Source of the DNA: Jannaschia sp. CCS1
GTDB taxonomy: Bacteria; Pseudomonadota; Alphaproteobacteria; Rhodobacterales; Rhodobacteraceae
Length of the DNA: 64,000 bases
Assembly (NCBI RefSeq): GCF_000013565.1
Contig: NC_007802.1
Span: 868,001-932,000, forward strand
Reading direction: 5' to 3'
Shown here piece after piece: positions 62,772-64,000 of this stretch (the first letter of the stretch is position 1; each line of letters opens with the position of its first letter). A program made the translations under genes and the position numbers. The notes beneath the pieces are model-generated. The model ran no database searches. It worked only from the letters and a program-made list of their open reading frames with translations, and had not been told where the DNA came from.

Positions 62772-64000
62772 ATGTTGAACCGCCGCAATTTCATTCGCAC
62801 AACCTCGGCCCTTGCGGCCTCCACCGCATTGCCGGGATACGCGTTCGGGCAATCGGGCCCGTTGCGGTTGGAGATCACCGAAGGTGTGATCGAGCCGTTG
62901 CCCTTCGCCTTGCCGACCTTTCTGGCGGTGGGCGGAGCCGAAGATGCAGCCGCCGATGTCAGCCGCGTGATCGCAGCGGATCTGCGGGGCACCGGCCTGT
63001 TCCGCCAGATCCCCCCGGATGCCTACATCAGCCAGATCACCAATTTCGGCGCCCCCGTGGCCTATCCCGATTGGCAGGCGATCAACGCGCAGGCCCTGAT
63101 CACGGGTCAGGTGGAGGCCCGCGCCGATGGCCAGCTGGTCGTCCGGTTCCGCTTGTTCGACGTGTTCAGCCAAGCGCCCCTGGGCGAGGGCCTGCAATTT
63201 GTCGGTCCGGCGGATAGCTGGCGGCGCATGGCCCACACCGTCGCCGATCAGGTCTACAGCCGGATCACCGGGGAGGGCGGCTATTTCGACACCCGCGTCG
63301 CCTTCATCGCCGAGGAAGGGCCCAAGAACGCGCGTCTCAAACGGCTTGCGATCATGGATTACGATGGCGCGAATGTGCAGTTCCTGACGGACAGTCGGTC
63401 CATCGTATTGGCCCCGCGCTTCTCGCCCCAAGGCGACAGGATCCTTTACACCAGTTACGAGAGTGGCTTTCCACAGGTCTACATCATGGATGTGGCGACC
63501 GTGCAGCGCCGCCCGCTGGAGGCGATCCCGGCAGAGACGATGACCTTTTCGCCGCGCTTCAGCCCCTCGGGGCAATCGGTGGTGTTCAGCCTCGTGGATG
63601 GGTCGAACACCGATATCTATTCGCTGGATCTGGCGACGGGCACACGGCGACAACTGACCCAGGCCCCGTCGATCGAGACGGCCCCGTCGTTCAGTCCGGA
63701 CGGCAGCCAGATCGTGTTTGAAAGCGACCGCTCCGGCAACCAACAGATCTATATCATGCCAGCGGATGGCGGCGAGGCGCGGCGTGTTTCAGCCGGGACG
63801 GGGCGCTATGGCACGCCGGTCTGGTCGCCGCGTGGCGACTACATCGCGTTCACCAAGCAGGAAAACGGGCGCTTCCACATTGGCGTGATGCGCACCGACG
63901 GGTCAGATGAACGGCTTCTGACGTCCTCGTTCCTGGATGAAGGCCCGACCTGGGCGCCCAATGGACGCGTGATCATGTTCACCCGCGAAACACCGGGCGA
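62772..64000 (+). CDS. tolB: Tol-Pal system beta-propeller protein TolB, 3' end missing
   Basis: First 409 codons; the window ends before the stop (full proteins are about 430-450 aa). The N-terminal domain of about 160 residues and the WD-like propeller repeats are visible: [37 protein letters not shown], each preceded by D-I-Y or Q-I-Y. The signal region starts [11 protein letters not shown], a twin-arginine pattern, with A-F-G-Q near residue 27. AGGAGG seven bases upstream of the ATG fixes the start. Confidence 0.95.
   Translation, partial: MLNRRNFIRTTSALAASTALPGYAFGQSGPLRLEITEGVIEPLPFALPTFLAVGGAEDAAADVSRVIAADLRGTGLFRQIPPDAYISQITNFGAPVAYPDWQAINAQALITGQVEARADGQLVVRFRLFDVFSQAPLGEGLQFVGPADSWRRMAHTVADQVYSRITGEGGYFDTRVAFIAEEGPKNARLKRLAIMDYDGANVQFLTDSRSIVLAPRFSPQGDRILYTSYESGFPQVYIMDVATVQRRPLEAIPAETMTFSPRFSPSGQSVVFSLVDGSNTDIYSLDLATGTRRQLTQAPSIETAPSFSPDGSQIVFESDRSGNQQIYIMPADGGEARRVSAGTGRYGTPVWSPRGDYIAFTKQENGRFHIGVMRTDGSDERLLTSSFLDEGPTWAPNGRVIMFTRETPG

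Noticed and set aside
1-64000. CRISPR arrays, tRNA genes and insertion sequences
   Set aside because: I found no regularly spaced repeats, no tRNA-like cloverleaf T-loop sequences and no transposase-like protein or terminal inverted repeats.

Overview
The window reads as a chromosomal segment of a GC-rich alphaproteobacterium of the order Rhodobacterales (Roseobacter-like). This rests on gene content and style: homospermidine synthase, adenosylcobalamin-dependent ribonucleotide reductase, VPLPA-CTERM proteins, a Rhodobacterales-type Hint protein, short HisG with HisZ, DUF1489, DUF938 and DUF1127 proteins, and very dense operons with 4-base ATGA stop/start overlaps. No tRNA, rRNA, CRISPR array, prophage or intact insertion sequence was recognised. 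The window opens inside an M3 peptidase gene and closes inside tolB.

Layout. 1-9.1 kb: M3 oligopeptidase end, small secreted and SH3 proteins, a 2-hydroxyacid dehydrogenase with two membrane-protein genes, a lipase-like hydrolase and a dimethylglycine/sarcosine dehydrogenase-like flavoprotein. 9.2-16 kb: three related small secreted proteins at two sites, a cyclic-nucleotide/patatin protein, a DUF938 methyltransferase, a D-arginine dehydrogenase-like enzyme and a VPLPA-CTERM protein. 16.1-26.8 kb: one minus-strand operon, xdhA-xdhB-xdhC followed by a BMP-type (nucleoside/purine) ABC transporter, with two small membrane proteins and a voltage-gated-type cation channel embedded in it. 26.9-34.5 kb: ArsR-SRPBCC pair, dnaE, a second VPLPA-CTERM protein, an MFS transporter and slyX. 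34.5-46.8 kb: hisS-hisZ-hisG, an outer-membrane barrel, DUF1489, phytanoyl-CoA dioxygenase-like protein, nrdJ, an LpxR-like protein, a Hint protein, rpsD and a pyridoxamine-oxidase-like protein. 47.2-53.5 kb: homospermidine synthase, a methyltransferase divergent from an MFS transporter, a tandem pair of membrane-anchored paralogues, prmA and a DUF1127 protein. 53.8-64 kb: ruvC-ruvA-ruvB, an Ivy-motif periplasmic protein, a conserved hypothetical, ybgC, tolQ, tolR and three successive genes carrying TolA C-terminal-like domains, then tolB.

How genes work together. The 16-27 kb operon plausibly imports purines or nucleosides and oxidises hypoxanthine/xanthine to urate; eight of its nine junctions are 4-base overlaps, so the embedded channel and small membrane proteins are translated with the transporter. 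hisS-hisZ-hisG pairs a tRNA synthetase with its catalytically inactive paralogue and the short ATP phosphoribosyltransferase. The 53.8-64 kb block joins Holliday junction resolution genes to the Tol-Pal envelope machine.

The most unusual observations are the three TolA-domain genes, the channel and small membrane genes inside the purine operon, in-frame insertions in both xdhA (containing a palindromic repeat) and xdhB, an Ivy-like CxxHxC motif in a periplasmic protein between ruvB and tol, a three-member family of small secreted proteins, and a candidate small RNA or leader upstream of homospermidine synthase.
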